The notes under the pieces: model-generated
What the model was told of the DNA's origin: nothing
The model's input: the letters and a program-made list of their open reading frames with translations, nothing else
Databases searched by the model: none
NCBI GenBank assembly: GCA_964505535.1
Contig: CAZDIU010000002.1
Span: 1 to 64,000, forward strand
Reading direction: 5' to 3'
Source of the DNA: JAABRU01 sp964505535
GTDB lineage: Bacteria; Desulfobacterota; Desulfobacteria; Desulfobacterales; Desulfococcaceae
DNA length: 64,000 nt
Part shown: positions 51,455 to 60,239 of the stretch, piece after piece
How positions within the stretch are numbered: position 1 is the stretch's first letter
Layout: each line of letters opens with the position of its first letter
Translations under genes and position numbers: made by a program

Positions 51455-51778
51455 TCAAACTTTTCGTCTGAAGGGTTTCTTGGCAAACCGAACCCTGCCC
51501 ATTCTTTCGCAAAACATTTCCCTCAGAAGCAGTATGGTTTCCCGTTCCGGTTTTTCCGGAGACCACTTTCCGGCAAAGTCCGCTTTGGGCAGGTGGCACA
51601 TTGCAGAGAACGATTTCTGTATCGCCTCTTCTGCAAAATCTTCCAGATCGTAATCCGCATCCGGCGCATACCGGTATTCATAGCGGTTTACTTGCAGAAA
51701 CACAGCGGACTTGAGGCAGGCTTTTGCTTCATCCAGCAGGTCATTAACCCGCATCTTAATCATCCGGTCTGCTTTCAT
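51455..51778 (-). CDS. hypothetical protein after the metallopeptidase
   Basis: 107 residues, helical, basic C-terminus (RVRFAKKPFRRKV). Overlaps the vWA-metallopeptidase stop by four bases, so co-translated with it. Confidence 0.55.
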   Translation of the reverse strand: MKADRMIKMRVNDLLDEAKACLKSAVFLQVNRYEYRYAPDADYDLEDFAEEAIQKSFSAMCHLPKADFAGKWSPEKPERETILLLREMFCERMGRVRFAKKPFRRKV

Positions 51779-52911
51779 ACTCCCTCCATCTTCACATGCT
51801 CCCCAAAGGGAGGTTTGTATTTTCCGTAAGTGTCCACCCAGAGAACCGGATAATCCGGTTCATGCCGGGGAAAGGTTCCTTCCAAATCCGTGAGGTAAAT
51901 CAGGGCAGCAGGTTCTATGCCATCGTCTGCAATGTGTTCAAATACAGGCTCAAAGTCTGTGCCGCCCCCGCCTTGGGGGTTCAGTTGCAGGGGCAGATCG
52001 TCTGATGTGAAAGACTCAACGCCCCGGATTCTGTAATCACAATAAATTACCGTAAGATTCACGCCCTGAAAGGTTTCCAGAATGGCAGACAGTTCAGAAG
52101 CAAACTGCTGCTGCATCTGCCATTCACTGCCGGACGTGTCCACTGCCACAACAATTTCACCGAGTTCGTTGGAATGCAGGCTCGGCAAAACAAACCCTGC
52201 CTGCAAATACCGGCGGCTCGGACGGTTCCAGTTGTAATCGTTCTTGGCTGTGCGCTCGATGAAATTGCGCAGGACTTCCGCCCAGGGCACTTTGTGATCA
52301 ACCAGTTCTTTGATGAACTGCTCAAATCCGCCGGGCAGCTTGCCCATTGCCTTTGCCTGCTGTGCGGCCTGTGTTACGGCAATCTTCCATTCCTGCTCTT
52401 CCATCTGCATATCCGCAGGGGAAGGATTGCCGTCTGCACCATTGCCGGGGAAGTCCCGGACCTCACCGCAGCCTCCGGGATCGCTTCCGCCGTTTCCACT
52501 TCCGTCATTGTTCCCGTCCGGATCATCCGGTATGCCTGCATATTCCTGCTCTGCGGCTTTACCGGAACCCGTAAGATACCCTTCCGGAAGCCGGGCACCG
52601 GCCTGAATCAGCAGAGGATTGATAGCCATGTCACAGGCCATATTCCATTTGCCGGGTTCCCTGTGCTGTCTTCTGGTGTGATGGGCATTCGCCAAGTGCA
52701 TGACCTCATGGGCCAGCACACCTCTCAACTCTTCCTGTTTCAGTCCGGCAGTGAACTCCGGATTGAAACCCAGGGTTATGCCGTCTGTCCAAATGGTTTT
52801 GCAGGTGGGATCTTCCTGAAATCTCAGGCGCAGGGCAAGACTTCCGAAAAAGGGATGGTCAAGAACGAGGTTGGCACGGGCTTTGACCATGCTGAGCATA
52901 GCGTCATTCAT
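51775..52911 (-). CDS. vWA-like putative metallopeptidase (DUF2201-type)
   Basis: 378 residues. LRGVLAHEVMHLANAH is an HExxH zinc-protease motif near residue 75. A Gly/Asp/Asn-rich linker (about 140-180) leads to a C-terminal vWA domain with VVAVDTSGS (MIDAS start), and TDLEG near the end. Family members (DUF2201) occur beside MoxR-type AAA ATPases, as here. Start 52911 with GAGGGAG. Role of such MoxR-vWA pairs in phages is not established; protein remodelling is likely. Confidence 0.8.
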   Translation of the reverse strand: MNDAMLSMVKARANLVLDHPFFGSLALRLRFQEDPTCKTIWTDGITLGFNPEFTAGLKQEELRGVLAHEVMHLANAHHTRRQHREPGKWNMACDMAINPLLIQAGARLPEGYLTGSGKAAEQEYAGIPDDPDGNNDGSGNGGSDPGGCGEVRDFPGNGADGNPSPADMQMEEQEWKIAVTQAAQQAKAMGKLPGGFEQFIKELVDHKVPWAEVLRNFIERTAKNDYNWNRPSRRYLQAGFVLPSLHSNELGEIVVAVDTSGSEWQMQQQFASELSAILETFQGVNLTVIYCDYRIRGVESFTSDDLPLQLNPQGGGGTDFEPVFEHIADDGIEPAALIYLTDLEGTFPRHEPDYPVLWVDTYGKYKPPFGEHVKMEGV

Positions 52912-53084
52912 TTCTTTTTCTCCCTCACTTTCCGTTCTTTCTCGCAAAAGGCATCCCGCTCCTTCCGCCCTTTCTCGCAATAGACATCATAACAATCTGC
53001 GCAAAGCGAGATTGTCATCCAATCGGAAGTCCATACCACCTTTACCATTTTGCATTCTTTCCCGCAGGAATCACATTTCTGCAT
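52908..53084 (-). CDS. small zinc-ribbon protein
   Basis: 58 residues. CDSCGKEC and LCADCYDVYC. Start 53084 with a near-perfect GGAGGTGAT. It overlaps the metallopeptidase start by four bases, so it is translated with it. Confidence 0.65.
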   Translation of the reverse strand: MQKCDSCGKECKMVKVVWTSDWMTISLCADCYDVYCEKGRKERDAFCEKERKVREKKK

Positions 53085-53088
53085 ATCA

Positions 53089-53952
53089 TCACCTCCCAAT
53101 ATATCCGCTCATAGCAGACAGGATATCCTCTGCGGACTTGGCAACATCTGCTCTCACAGAAGGCATGTCCCGCAAATCCTGTGCGCTGAGTTCGTGGTTA
53201 TTCTTTGTCAGCAGCTTTTCCTCAATCTGCTTTCTGAACTGCTCAATCGCCGGGTCATTCACAAAATTCAGATCCGGGATAAGATTGACCAGTTCCCTGA
53301 CATTGCCGACCAGGGTGTTCTGAAACTTCTTCTCCGGGTCATTCAGGGTTTCGGCCATGCGGCTGACTACCTCGGCCATGCGTTTCCAGATGTCCCTGAC
53401 CGAGTTTTCGTACTGATCCCGCAGACGGTTTTCCACTTCCTTTCTGTCAGACTCGGTGAGGGTTGACCGGAAGTCCCCGCTCACTTCCGGCAGGGGATTG
53501 AAATCCAGTTTGACTTCATACTTCTCTCTCAGTTCCATAAGGTCAGGGTAATGCTCCTCTTTGTACAGGCCGTTCAGCCTGACCTTTGCCTCTTCTTTGA
53601 GTTTGGGGAAGGCAGATACAAACTGGGTCACGGCCTTTTCAAACTCATCATGCAGTTTGTTGAAACCTGCCCTGTATTCGTTCATGTACAGCCGGGACGG
53701 AAGAATCCGATCCCCGTTATCGCCCCAGGGCAGGGTGTGTTTGTTGTGGAATGCACGAAGGCGGCTCACGGTAGAGTTGACCAGTTTCACAGCGTCCGGG
53801 TCAACGAGGTACTGAACAAATTTCCCCGCGTCCTGACCTGCGCCGTGTTCCTCCAGCACTTTCTCCGTCACTTCCTTGTTTTTGCGGGAATTGCCCCATG
53901 CGGAAATGTGCAGGTTCACCAGCATCGCTTTACTCGACAGATTATTGTTCAT
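53089..53952 (-). CDS. DUF3150-like protein
   Basis: 287 residues, helical. MLVNLHISAWGNSRKNKEVTEKV, then KHTLPWGDNGDRILPSRLY and LREKYEVKLDFNPLP match my memory of the DUF3150 family, which sits between MoxR ATPase and vWA genes in phages and plasmids. Probably the third part of that module. Confidence 0.7.
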   Translation of the reverse strand: MNNNLSSKAMLVNLHISAWGNSRKNKEVTEKVLEEHGAGQDAGKFVQYLVDPDAVKLVNSTVSRLRAFHNKHTLPWGDNGDRILPSRLYMNEYRAGFNKLHDEFEKAVTQFVSAFPKLKEEAKVRLNGLYKEEHYPDLMELREKYEVKLDFNPLPEVSGDFRSTLTESDRKEVENRLRDQYENSVRDIWKRMAEVVSRMAETLNDPEKKFQNTLVGNVRELVNLIPDLNFVNDPAIEQFRKQIEEKLLTKNNHELSAQDLRDMPSVRADVAKSAEDILSAMSGYIGR

Positions 53953-54157
53953 TGCTTTTCCTCCTCATGCGGTAAGCGAATGCCTGTGCAAGAATCCGCT
54001 TACCTTCTTCTGAATTTTCGGGAATCCGAAGCAGTTCCATCCACTGCCGTGGATGGGTTTCAGGGCTGATGATTTGGCGGAGGTAATTCTCTGCTGCGCT
54101 TCGGGGGAATTTGGAACAGATTTGCTGATAAAACAGGGGGATTTCAAAGGAGGGCAT
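53942..54157 (-). CDS. hypothetical small protein
   Basis: 71 residues, basic C-terminus (RMRRKSNEQ). Overlaps the DUF3150-like gene by 11 bp. No motif. Confidence 0.5.
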   Translation of the reverse strand: MPSFEIPLFYQQICSKFPRSAAENYLRQIISPETHPRQWMELLRIPENSEEGKRILAQAFAYRMRRKSNEQ

Positions 54158-54172
54158 ATCACCTCCTTTCTG

Positions 54173-55168
54173 TTAGAAAAGAATTTCCTTGTTTTTGGAT
54201 GCCCATTCCATAAAGGAACGGGTTTCCTGCAATTCCGGGGTTCTGTGAACAGCGTCCTGCATGAGCAGAACATTGAACTCGCACGGAATACGGTCCGCGT
54301 ACTTGCAGAGGCGATCCATGTTGTTCTTTGATACCCTTGCTGCCAATGCACCGCACAGGGCATACATCGTTGCGGGATCGTCCGGAACCTTTGCAGAATC
54401 CGGGTTCATAAGCACGCCGTCCGGGTTCGGCAGGTTGCGGAATATTTTCAGGAATCCAACAAACTCTGCTGCAAATCCCTCACCTGCTGCTCCTGTGAAA
54501 GTCTCGTATTCCAAGTCTTTGGGGATGCCGATCTGCATAAGTTTTCCCACATTGGCAACCGTGCGGGGGCAGGGGCTGTTGGTCATGTCGGCTGTGGGAG
54601 TGAAGTCAAACAGCAGATTGGGACGGAAGCGGATAAAGGCAATGAGTTCTGTGGGAACATTGTTTGACAATGCCCACTTGATCCAGTCGTCCATATCCGG
54701 CTCCAACTGGATAATGGCTGAGAATCTGCTTTTGACCGGCTCCAGAATGCCGGACACTCCGGCTCTGTCCTGTTTTCTGTTTGTGGCCGCAAGAAATGTT
54801 ACATGCGGGCTGACTGTGTGGCCGTTTACCCGGCGGGCAAGAATGAGTTGCATTGCCGCTGCCTGAACAGACGGCGGGGCCTGGCCCAAATCATCCAGGA
54901 AACAGACTGTCCGCTTTTTCGCTTCCACGAGTTTTCGCAGGTTCCCAAAGGGCAGGAACTCTGCATTGCCGTCAATGATTCCGGGCAGACCTTTGTAGTC
55001 AATGGGGTCATCAACTACAGGGTGACTGACAATCAGTTCTGTCTCTGTCCCGCTTGTTGCCTGTGAAACAATGTCGGACTTCCCAACACCGGGCGGACCG
55101 ACAATCATTACCGGAAGTCCCGCAGGGATTGTCTTGCTGAGAAGTTCTTTAAGCTGGCTCGGTTTCAT
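54173..55168 (-). CDS. MoxR-family AAA+ ATPase
   Basis: 331 residues. Walker A GPPGVGKS near residue 25, Walker B CFLDDLGQAPPSVQAAAMQL near 80, sensor 1 FLAATNR near 107, and SRFSAIIQLEPD as the Arg-finger region. The LDDLGQ box is typical of the MoxR branch rather than clamp loaders. Start 55168 with GGAGGAA. With DUF3150-like and vWA-metallopeptidase genes downstream it forms a MoxR-vWA chaperone-like module. Confidence 0.9.
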   Translation of the reverse strand: MKPSQLKELLSKTIPAGLPVMIVGPPGVGKSDIVSQATSGTETELIVSHPVVDDPIDYKGLPGIIDGNAEFLPFGNLRKLVEAKKRTVCFLDDLGQAPPSVQAAAMQLILARRVNGHTVSPHVTFLAATNRKQDRAGVSGILEPVKSRFSAIIQLEPDMDDWIKWALSNNVPTELIAFIRFRPNLLFDFTPTADMTNSPCPRTVANVGKLMQIGIPKDLEYETFTGAAGEGFAAEFVGFLKIFRNLPNPDGVLMNPDSAKVPDDPATMYALCGALAARVSKNNMDRLCKYADRIPCEFNVLLMQDAVHRTPELQETRSFMEWASKNKEILF

Positions 55169-55751
55169 ATTCCATTTCCTCCTCTGTCTCTGTTTCAAAT
55201 GCCCCGATTTCAATCAGGGCTTCCCGCTCCTGCTTCCACCATTCCGCAACACCTGCGGCTTCGGAACGGGCAACTTCGTTTATCTTTTTCAGAATCTTTG
55301 CGGCTGTGGAAAACTCATCCCGCGCCGCATTCCACTCTGCTGCCCATATTTCCACATCTTCCGGCTCCGGAAAGGTTTCCTCACACACTTCGCAACGGCT
55401 GTCAAAAGACACCCATTCATCAATGGTGATAATCCAGTCAGGGTCAAACTCCCGCCGGTATTCATATTTCTGCTGCTTTTCATCAAACACCGGCATCCAT
55501 GTTTTGCCTCCGCCGGTGACTCTCAGTATCCGGAGATTCACTCCGAATTCCGCTTTGAGAAGTTCCTGCAAATCCTCAATAAAAAATTCCACTGAGAACG
55601 ACAGATGCTCCCAGAAGATTTCCTCCTCCCCGTCTTCATACGGGAAGTCGTGAAGTTCTGCGTTCCTGTACAGCCTGCGCCACTCAAAGGCGCAGTTCTG
55701 AATTTCCTGCAATGCTATGGCGCGGGCCGCCGCACCTTTGAGGTATGACAT
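55149..55751 (-). CDS. hypothetical acidic protein
   Basis: 200 residues: Trp- and Glu-rich (ETETEEEMEYETEP end), one CEVCEE pair. The second half is helical. Strong AAAGGAGGTT upstream of 55751. Overlaps the MoxR start by 20 bp. Unknown. Confidence 0.55.
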   Translation of the reverse strand: MSYLKGAAARAIALQEIQNCAFEWRRLYRNAELHDFPYEDGEEEIFWEHLSFSVEFFIEDLQELLKAEFGVNLRILRVTGGGKTWMPVFDEKQQKYEYRREFDPDWIITIDEWVSFDSRCEVCEETFPEPEDVEIWAAEWNAARDEFSTAAKILKKINEVARSEAAGVAEWWKQEREALIEIGAFETETEEEMEYETEPA

Positions 55752-55792
55752 TGGAACCTCCTTTGTTTGTATCTGGTGTTTGTATCTGGGAT

Positions 55793-56290
55793 TTACTTCA
55801 GGCAGGAAAGAATTTGAGATGTGGGAATGGTTTCGGACTCGAAAAGCTGCCCGCCCCATTTGTGATAACCATACAACATTACGGACGGTTCCAAACTGAT
55901 TTTGGGGTAATAACGGCGGGCGACATAATCAATACCGGGCTGCTCGTTACAATCATCCCGTTCTATCATCTCCTTCAGGTCATCCGGCATTGCGTCATCC
56001 GGGATGAAACACGTTTCCTTTTCTTCGCATTCGTTCAGAAAACCGATTGTGCTTTCGGAAAAAACTTCATCATAATAAGCCGGGTCTTTTATAAAAAACG
56101 GCCATTCCCATTCCGCACGACTGACATTGTAAGTTACGCTGTTCGGATATGGTTCCGAAGAAATCTTGCGTATAACACGGATTTCCTCTCTCATCCGTTT
56201 TATCATTTCTTCCCGGACAGGAAGAATCGCCATAGCAGCAAGTTCATCAGCATATTCATCAAACGTGTTCAGTTTCATAATCAGGTTCAT
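55793..56290 (-). CDS. hypothetical protein
   Basis: 165 residues, mixed alpha-beta; no recognised motif. Start 56290 on an ATGA overlap with GGAGG upstream. Confidence 0.5.
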   Translation of the reverse strand: MNLIMKLNTFDEYADELAAMAILPVREEMIKRMREEIRVIRKISSEPYPNSVTYNVSRAEWEWPFFIKDPAYYDEVFSESTIGFLNECEEKETCFIPDDAMPDDLKEMIERDDCNEQPGIDYVARRYYPKISLEPSVMLYGYHKWGGQLFESETIPTSQILSCLK

Positions 56291-56703
56291 GTGGCCTCCT
56301 TCCATGCCTGAAGCAGTCTTTTCTGCAAAAGATTGAAATCCACAACCTCCTCCAGCATTGCCTCGATAAACCTGTTTTCACTGTCCATTGAAACCACAGG
56401 ATACCATTCACAATCACACTGGACTTCCATGTATTCCCCATCAAAAGAAATGACTGTGGAAGGAAGTCTGTGCATGGAACCTTCCCGCAGGCAGATGAAA
56501 TCAAGTCCGCAGTCAGAGAAGTATTTCAGTTCATCATCCCACAGGTCTGTTGCGTCCTCGTTTTGATACTCGTTAATCCCACGAGCCCATTCTTCATCTT
56601 CGTAAAACCATTCAAAACTGCCAGCCCTCTCTGAAATCAGCTTCTCTGCCAGCCACGCATCGTTTTTGCCAACTCTCAGAATAATACAACCAGAATCAAT
56701 CAT
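56287..56703 (-). CDS. hypothetical protein
   Basis: 138 residues, acidic, Trp-rich (AGSFEWFYEDEEWARG, CDCEWYPVVSMD). Start 56703 inside the end of the upstream gene. No function seen. Confidence 0.5.
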   Translation of the reverse strand: MIDSGCIILRVGKNDAWLAEKLISERAGSFEWFYEDEEWARGINEYQNEDATDLWDDELKYFSDCGLDFICLREGSMHRLPSTVISFDGEYMEVQCDCEWYPVVSMDSENRFIEAMLEEVVDFNLLQKRLLQAWKEAT

Positions 56704-56905
56704 CGGTGTCCTCCTCAAAAACCCATGTGAGCTTGTACTGGTCTGTCCAGCGTTTTTTACAGGACTTGCAATGCACGTCCTGCAAAAAATCCCCTGATTC
56801 AGCAAAGGAAATCGGATCAGTCTTCAAATCATCACTCCCGCAATACGGGCAGAATATCCCGCCCATTTCAATATATTCTCTGATTTTTTCTTCTTCCATT
56901 GTCAT
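56696..56905 (-). CDS. small zinc-ribbon protein
   Basis: 69 residues: CPYCGSDDLKTDPISFAESGDF...CKSCKKRWTDQY, a clear Zn ribbon of the type found in transcription or replication accessory proteins. Overlaps the clamp stop by four bases. Confidence 0.65.
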   Translation of the reverse strand: MTMEEEKIREYIEMGGIFCPYCGSDDLKTDPISFAESGDFLQDVHCKSCKKRWTDQYKLTWVFEEDTDD

Positions 56906-58059
56906 ATCCTCATGGGCATAACCACTGCCCGGAAAGAGTCATTGCCAACCGGGAAAAATCCCACAGGACGCTCTTCATTATCAACGGATATATCCACTTC
57001 CTCCGTGCCGCAGGCTTTGAGTGCCTGCAAAACAAAGTCAGTATTGAGAGCAACATCAACAGGATCAGCAAACCCGCCTTCTATCAGGGGGATATTGCCT
57101 GCTGACACATACTCCCCGATATTGGGATTGGTATATGATACGTCCAAAGAACCGTTGATTTGGAACTGACAGGCGCGGTACCCGTCTTCGTGAATCGCCT
57201 TTGCCTGCTCAACGGCATCGGCCAAATCCTGCTTTTTTACGGTTACTGTCAGAGAATCAGACCGTTCCAGAACATCTTTCCAAATCTTTTCCGTGTCAGG
57301 AAAGTTCCGGGTGATGTTGTTTGTCACCTCCCCTGTTTCCTCATCTTTGTCTGTGGTGACGTGTTCTGTCCGTTGTGTGGGCGTGATAACTTCTGTTGCG
57401 CCTGCACGGATAACCGCAAACCCGTTCTCATCATCATCACCATTCTGTTCAGGCGCAAAACTGAGAGTGAAACCGTCCTTTGCAATGGCACAGACAGAGG
57501 ACAATACCGCTTTTGATACCATGATGCCGTTATCCCAGGGCATCCGGGGCATCCGGTATTCATGCAGGCGGCTCCCGTCCGTGCTGACAATTCTGCCGTC
57601 CGGATAAAACGCATAATGTAAAACATGACTGCGCTTGTCATCTTTGGGCGGGGCAATGAACACCTTCCGGATAATGTCAGGGGTCAGTTCAATCTCGCCC
57701 ACTTCGGGTCCGGGCATTTTCGGGGCAGGGAAATCCTCAGCGTCATATCCTAAAATGCTGTATTTCCCGTTAATCGAAAACCACCGCTCTTCTTTCTCGA
57801 TGATCTCCGTCACTGTGTCTTTCGCTTTTGTGAGTATGTTTTTGAGAATTTTCGGATCAAACAGGATATTGATACCACCGTCCTCAGCCGGAACCCGGAC
57901 GTGACACCATGTGTCCAAATCAGTCGCGGATACCACAAGCTCGTCTCCGTCCGTGTGCAGCCATATCCGTGTGATATTTTCCAGATGAACATGCCCTTTG
58001 GGGACAAACCGGGACACGACCTCAACCGCTTTTTTCAGGACATCTTTATTCGCTTTCAT
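56902..58059 (-). CDS. dnaN: DnaN-like sliding clamp
   Basis: 385 residues (cellular DnaN about 366). Three-domain plan: N-terminal TRIWLHTDGDELVVSATDLDTWCHVRVPAEDGG, middle LHYAFYPDGRIVSTDGSRLHEYRMP, and C-terminal DPVDVALNTDFVLQALKACGTEEVDISVD with the family-typical end AVVMPMRI. It should hold the polymerase on DNA; a phage-encoded clamp is fairly rare. The middle domain carries a charged insertion (TTDKDEETGEVTNN). Co-translated with the zinc ribbon downstream. Confidence 0.85.
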   Translation of the reverse strand: MKANKDVLKKAVEVVSRFVPKGHVHLENITRIWLHTDGDELVVSATDLDTWCHVRVPAEDGGINILFDPKILKNILTKAKDTVTEIIEKEERWFSINGKYSILGYDAEDFPAPKMPGPEVGEIELTPDIIRKVFIAPPKDDKRSHVLHYAFYPDGRIVSTDGSRLHEYRMPRMPWDNGIMVSKAVLSSVCAIAKDGFTLSFAPEQNGDDDENGFAVIRAGATEVITPTQRTEHVTTDKDEETGEVTNNITRNFPDTEKIWKDVLERSDSLTVTVKKQDLADAVEQAKAIHEDGYRACQFQINGSLDVSYTNPNIGEYVSAGNIPLIEGGFADPVDVALNTDFVLQALKACGTEEVDISVDNEERPVGFFPVGNDSFRAVVMPMRI

Positions 58060-58259
58060 TCGCCCTCCTCATCCCAGTTCGGATACCCATAGAACTGGGA
58101 ATATTTATCAGCGTAATAAACTTTTTCAACACTTGGCCGCTGGACAACAGCGGTAAACAGCGAAACGCCTGCGGCCAGGCCAATCCCAACGAAAAATCCG
58201 GTGACGATACAGATGCCCGCGTACCGGACCGCGCTCTGCAATTTTGTTCTGGGTTTCAT
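58056..58259 (-). CDS. small membrane protein
   Basis: 67 residues with one long hydrophobic segment (YAGICIVTGFFVGIGLAAGVSLFTAVV), then an acidic end. GAGGAGG upstream of 58259. Overlaps the clamp start by four bases. Unknown. Confidence 0.6.
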   Translation of the reverse strand: MKPRTKLQSAVRYAGICIVTGFFVGIGLAAGVSLFTAVVQRPSVEKVYYADKYSQFYGYPNWDEEGE

Positions 58260-58293
58260 GTGCCTCCTCTCTGTTTTTTATCCCCTCTGAATG

Positions 58294-58422
58294 AAAACCC
58301 CCTGCCGGAACCATTCCGACAGGGGGAAACAGAGGAGAAAACGGATGCTTGGCAACATCCGTTAAAGGCATAACTGCTTATGCCCTTAACGGATGCCCCG
58401 GTCAGGCTCCTTCTGACCGGGG
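58294..58422 (-). ncRNA. three-hairpin structured leader ending in a terminator
   Basis: On the minus strand three contiguous hairpins occur: a 10-bp CCCCGGTCAG stem (58396-58422), an 18-bp stem (58356-58395) and a 13-bp stem (58298-58326) followed by TTTT. The last two contain G-U pairs on the minus strand that would be C-A mismatches on plus, so the RNA is minus-strand. The final hairpin is a terminator placed before the membrane protein and clamp genes; the first two could form an attenuator or a stable small RNA. Confidence 0.6.
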
Positions 58423-58427
58423 AAATA

Positions 58428-58538
58428 TTACAGGTAAATGAACACCACCACTAAACACCCCAATATGAACGTCAGCAGGGCTGCGGTGATGATCGGATTG
58501 GTTGCGATCTCTTTCTCAATGGTTTCGATGATTCCCAA
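58428..58538 (-). CDS. 36-residue membrane peptide
   Basis: Starts with TTG at 58538, nine bases after the parB stop, with AGGAGG between. Product: MGIIETIEKEIATNPI then a hydrophobic helix (AALLTFILGCLVVVFIYL). Too short for standard calling, but the ribosome site and coherent membrane helix support it. Confidence 0.55.
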   Translation of the reverse strand: MGIIETIEKEIATNPIITAALLTFILGCLVVVFIYL

Positions 58539-58547
58539 TTCTTCCTC

Positions 58548-59504
58548 CTACGCTGTTTTGTTGGTTCCGCTTTGCGCATGGAAGAGCGCAATGCTCTCCA
58601 GCACATGGTTCATGTCCTTGATAATCTGCTTTGCCTGCGCTTCCAGCAGGGCAACTCCTCCTTCCTGTTTTTTGTTTTTGTTGATCATCTGCACAAATGC
58701 AAGGCAGGAACCGTTACTGAACGGACTGCCTGAAAATTCTGAATGCGCCTTTGTCCACAGGTCAAACACTTTCAAAGCGTCTTTGACCTTTACTGGCTGG
58801 GGCTGATTTGATTCCTGAACTTCAAGGCCGGGGATAACCTGCTTGGATTTCTGTTCCTTCAAGGCCGTGACTGCCGCCTTCATGTTCTTCACGCCTTTGC
58901 ACCGGCTGGCGTGTTTCCATGCCTGCTCCGGACAGTCGGGCAGGGTGTCCAGAATGAAAAAGGCCACTTCTTTGGGGCAGGTTCCGTCATTGACCGCTTT
59001 CTGAATATCCTCCGGCAGTTCACACAGCCGGATGGACTGTCTGACATAGGCGACTGCTTTTCCTGCCGCTGCCGCTGTCTTTTCCAGCGATGTTCCGTAA
59101 TGGTTGATCTGTTTGTGCCATGATCTGGCCTGTTCCATCGGATGCAGATTTGACCGGGCATCGTTCTCTGCAATCTGCGCAAGATGGACTTCCTCATCTG
59201 TTGCATACGCTTTCAGAACGGCCTTGATTGTACCGTTTTTTCGCAGGGTTTCATTGTTCAGATGTGCCTGAAACCGGCACTCACCTGCAACAATCATCAG
59301 CCGGTCAGGTTTTGTAGGATGTTTCCGCACATGAATCGGATTATCCTGCCCCCGCTCCACAATGGAATTTCCAATGCCCATGATCTCGTCAATGGGCTTG
59401 GTCTTCCGGGGCTGATCCGGATCAACTTCCAACACTGCCAGAGGGCAGGTGAAAACCTGATCCACCACCAGTTCATTGATGTTGATTTCTGTTGTCATTG
59501 TCAT
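58548..59504 (-). CDS. parB: ParB-like nuclease/partition protein
   Basis: 318 residues. ParB/Srx domain: VLEVDPDQPRK, then NPIHVRKHPTKPDRLMIVAGECRFQAHL (GERR-like box as GECR) and LAQIAENDARSNLHPMEQARSW. HTH region: GTSLEKTAAAAGKAVAYVRQSIRLCELPEDIQKAV. No ParA in the window. It could stabilise a plasmid-like prophage or act as a transcription/replication regulator. Start 59504 with AAAGGAG; the longer frame is unlikely. Confidence 0.85.
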   Translation of the reverse strand: MTMTTEININELVVDQVFTCPLAVLEVDPDQPRKTKPIDEIMGIGNSIVERGQDNPIHVRKHPTKPDRLMIVAGECRFQAHLNNETLRKNGTIKAVLKAYATDEEVHLAQIAENDARSNLHPMEQARSWHKQINHYGTSLEKTAAAAGKAVAYVRQSIRLCELPEDIQKAVNDGTCPKEVAFFILDTLPDCPEQAWKHASRCKGVKNMKAAVTALKEQKSKQVIPGLEVQESNQPQPVKVKDALKVFDLWTKAHSEFSGSPFSNGSCLAFVQMINKNKKQEGGVALLEAQAKQIIKDMNHVLESIALFHAQSGTNKTA

Positions 59505-59540
59505 ACGCTTTCTCCTTTGTTTTCTGTTTTTGTTCATGCC

Positions 59541-59577
59541 AAAAACAAAAGGCATTCCCATTGCGGAAAATGCCCTT
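59541..59577 (-). terminator. terminator in front of the parB operon
   Basis: GGCATT/AATGCC stem (59551-59556 with 59569-59574, extended by near pairs) then TTTTGTTTTT on the minus strand. Directly upstream (minus) is another nested hairpin, CTGGTAT...CCGGGGC/GCCCCGG...ATACCAG (59582-59633). Together they look like an attenuated leader. Confidence 0.6.
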
Positions 59578-59624
59578 TGCTGCTGGTATGATGCCGGGGC
59601 CGGACTGCGCCCCGGTGATTTTTT

Positions 59625-59729
59625 TTATACCAGCTCCCACCCGTCCGGTGCAACGGTGTGGATAACCCGCACACCGCCTTTCCCGTCCGGGACTTCACGG
59701 GCAACACGGCAATCGTTACTGATGTCAAA
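59625..59729 (-). pseudogene. truncated small gene at the edge of foreign DNA
   Basis: The minus frame ending at 59625 reads FDISNDCRVAREVPDGKGGVRVIH and TVAPDGWELV, a coherent protein end, but a TAG stands directly upstream and no start exists. The break coincides with the beginning of the AT-rich block, so its 5' part was probably replaced. Confidence 0.45.
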
Positions 59730-59745
59730 CTACATTATCAGTAAC
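59715..59745. repeat. inverted repeat at the junction
   Basis: GTTACTGAT (59715-59723) and ATCAGTAAC (59737-59745), perfect 9-bp arms. It could be an operator or a recombination site at the border of the AT-rich block. Confidence 0.45.
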
Positions 59746-59825
59746 TATAGCAACTGGTTTTTTTGTCATGATTGTTTCCCCTTAAGATAAAAGTCGGGAC
59801 TTACGCATTGCTGCTGCCCAATTTC

Positions 59826-60182
59826 TCAGTTTACCAACCACCTATAGAGATCCATTAGTTCAAAATGGATCTCCATTCTAGACGTGTCGTAATGTCTAGA
59901 AATGGCTATCCTCTCATCTTGTGGGTTAGTATAAAACCTGAAGCCCCAAGACTCTAACAGAATCTTGGAATCGTCTTTTGTTAAAGACGGACCCACGTCA
60001 TAAGGATCGTGGGTATTGCAATTGCAATTTCCACCAAAAGGCCCCCCGCTATGGCAGCGAGGGAACACCTCTTGGAATGATCCTTTTCCGTCCTTCATAA
60101 GAATTCTGTCATTCCGAGAATTCCTAGAAGGTCTTTCCCAAAATAGTGATGTGTTAACAACATCACATAAGGACATTTTCAT
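59826..60182 (-). CDS. small protein in foreign block
   Basis: 118 residues with no family I recognise; N-terminus MKMSLCDVV, middle HSGGPFGGNCNCNTHDPYDVG, C-terminus HFELMDLYRWLVN. It has a very strong ribosome site (AAAGGAGA, six bases) and a TATAAT box upstream. Codon usage and signals are unlike the surrounding phage genes, so it probably came with the AT-rich DNA. Confidence 0.5.
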   Translation of the reverse strand: MKMSLCDVVNTSLFWERPSRNSRNDRILMKDGKGSFQEVFPRCHSGGPFGGNCNCNTHDPYDVGPSLTKDDSKILLESWGFRFYTNPQDERIAISRHYDTSRMEIHFELMDLYRWLVN

Positions 60183-60239
60183 GAGTCATCTCCTTTATTT
60201 ACTAGTTAATATTATAATACAAGAATTTCTATATTTAAG

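Noticed and set aside
59786..59806. Insertion-sequence end (GGGACTTACGCA)
   Set aside because: It resembles an IS terminus, but no transposase, matching inverted end or target duplication is visible.
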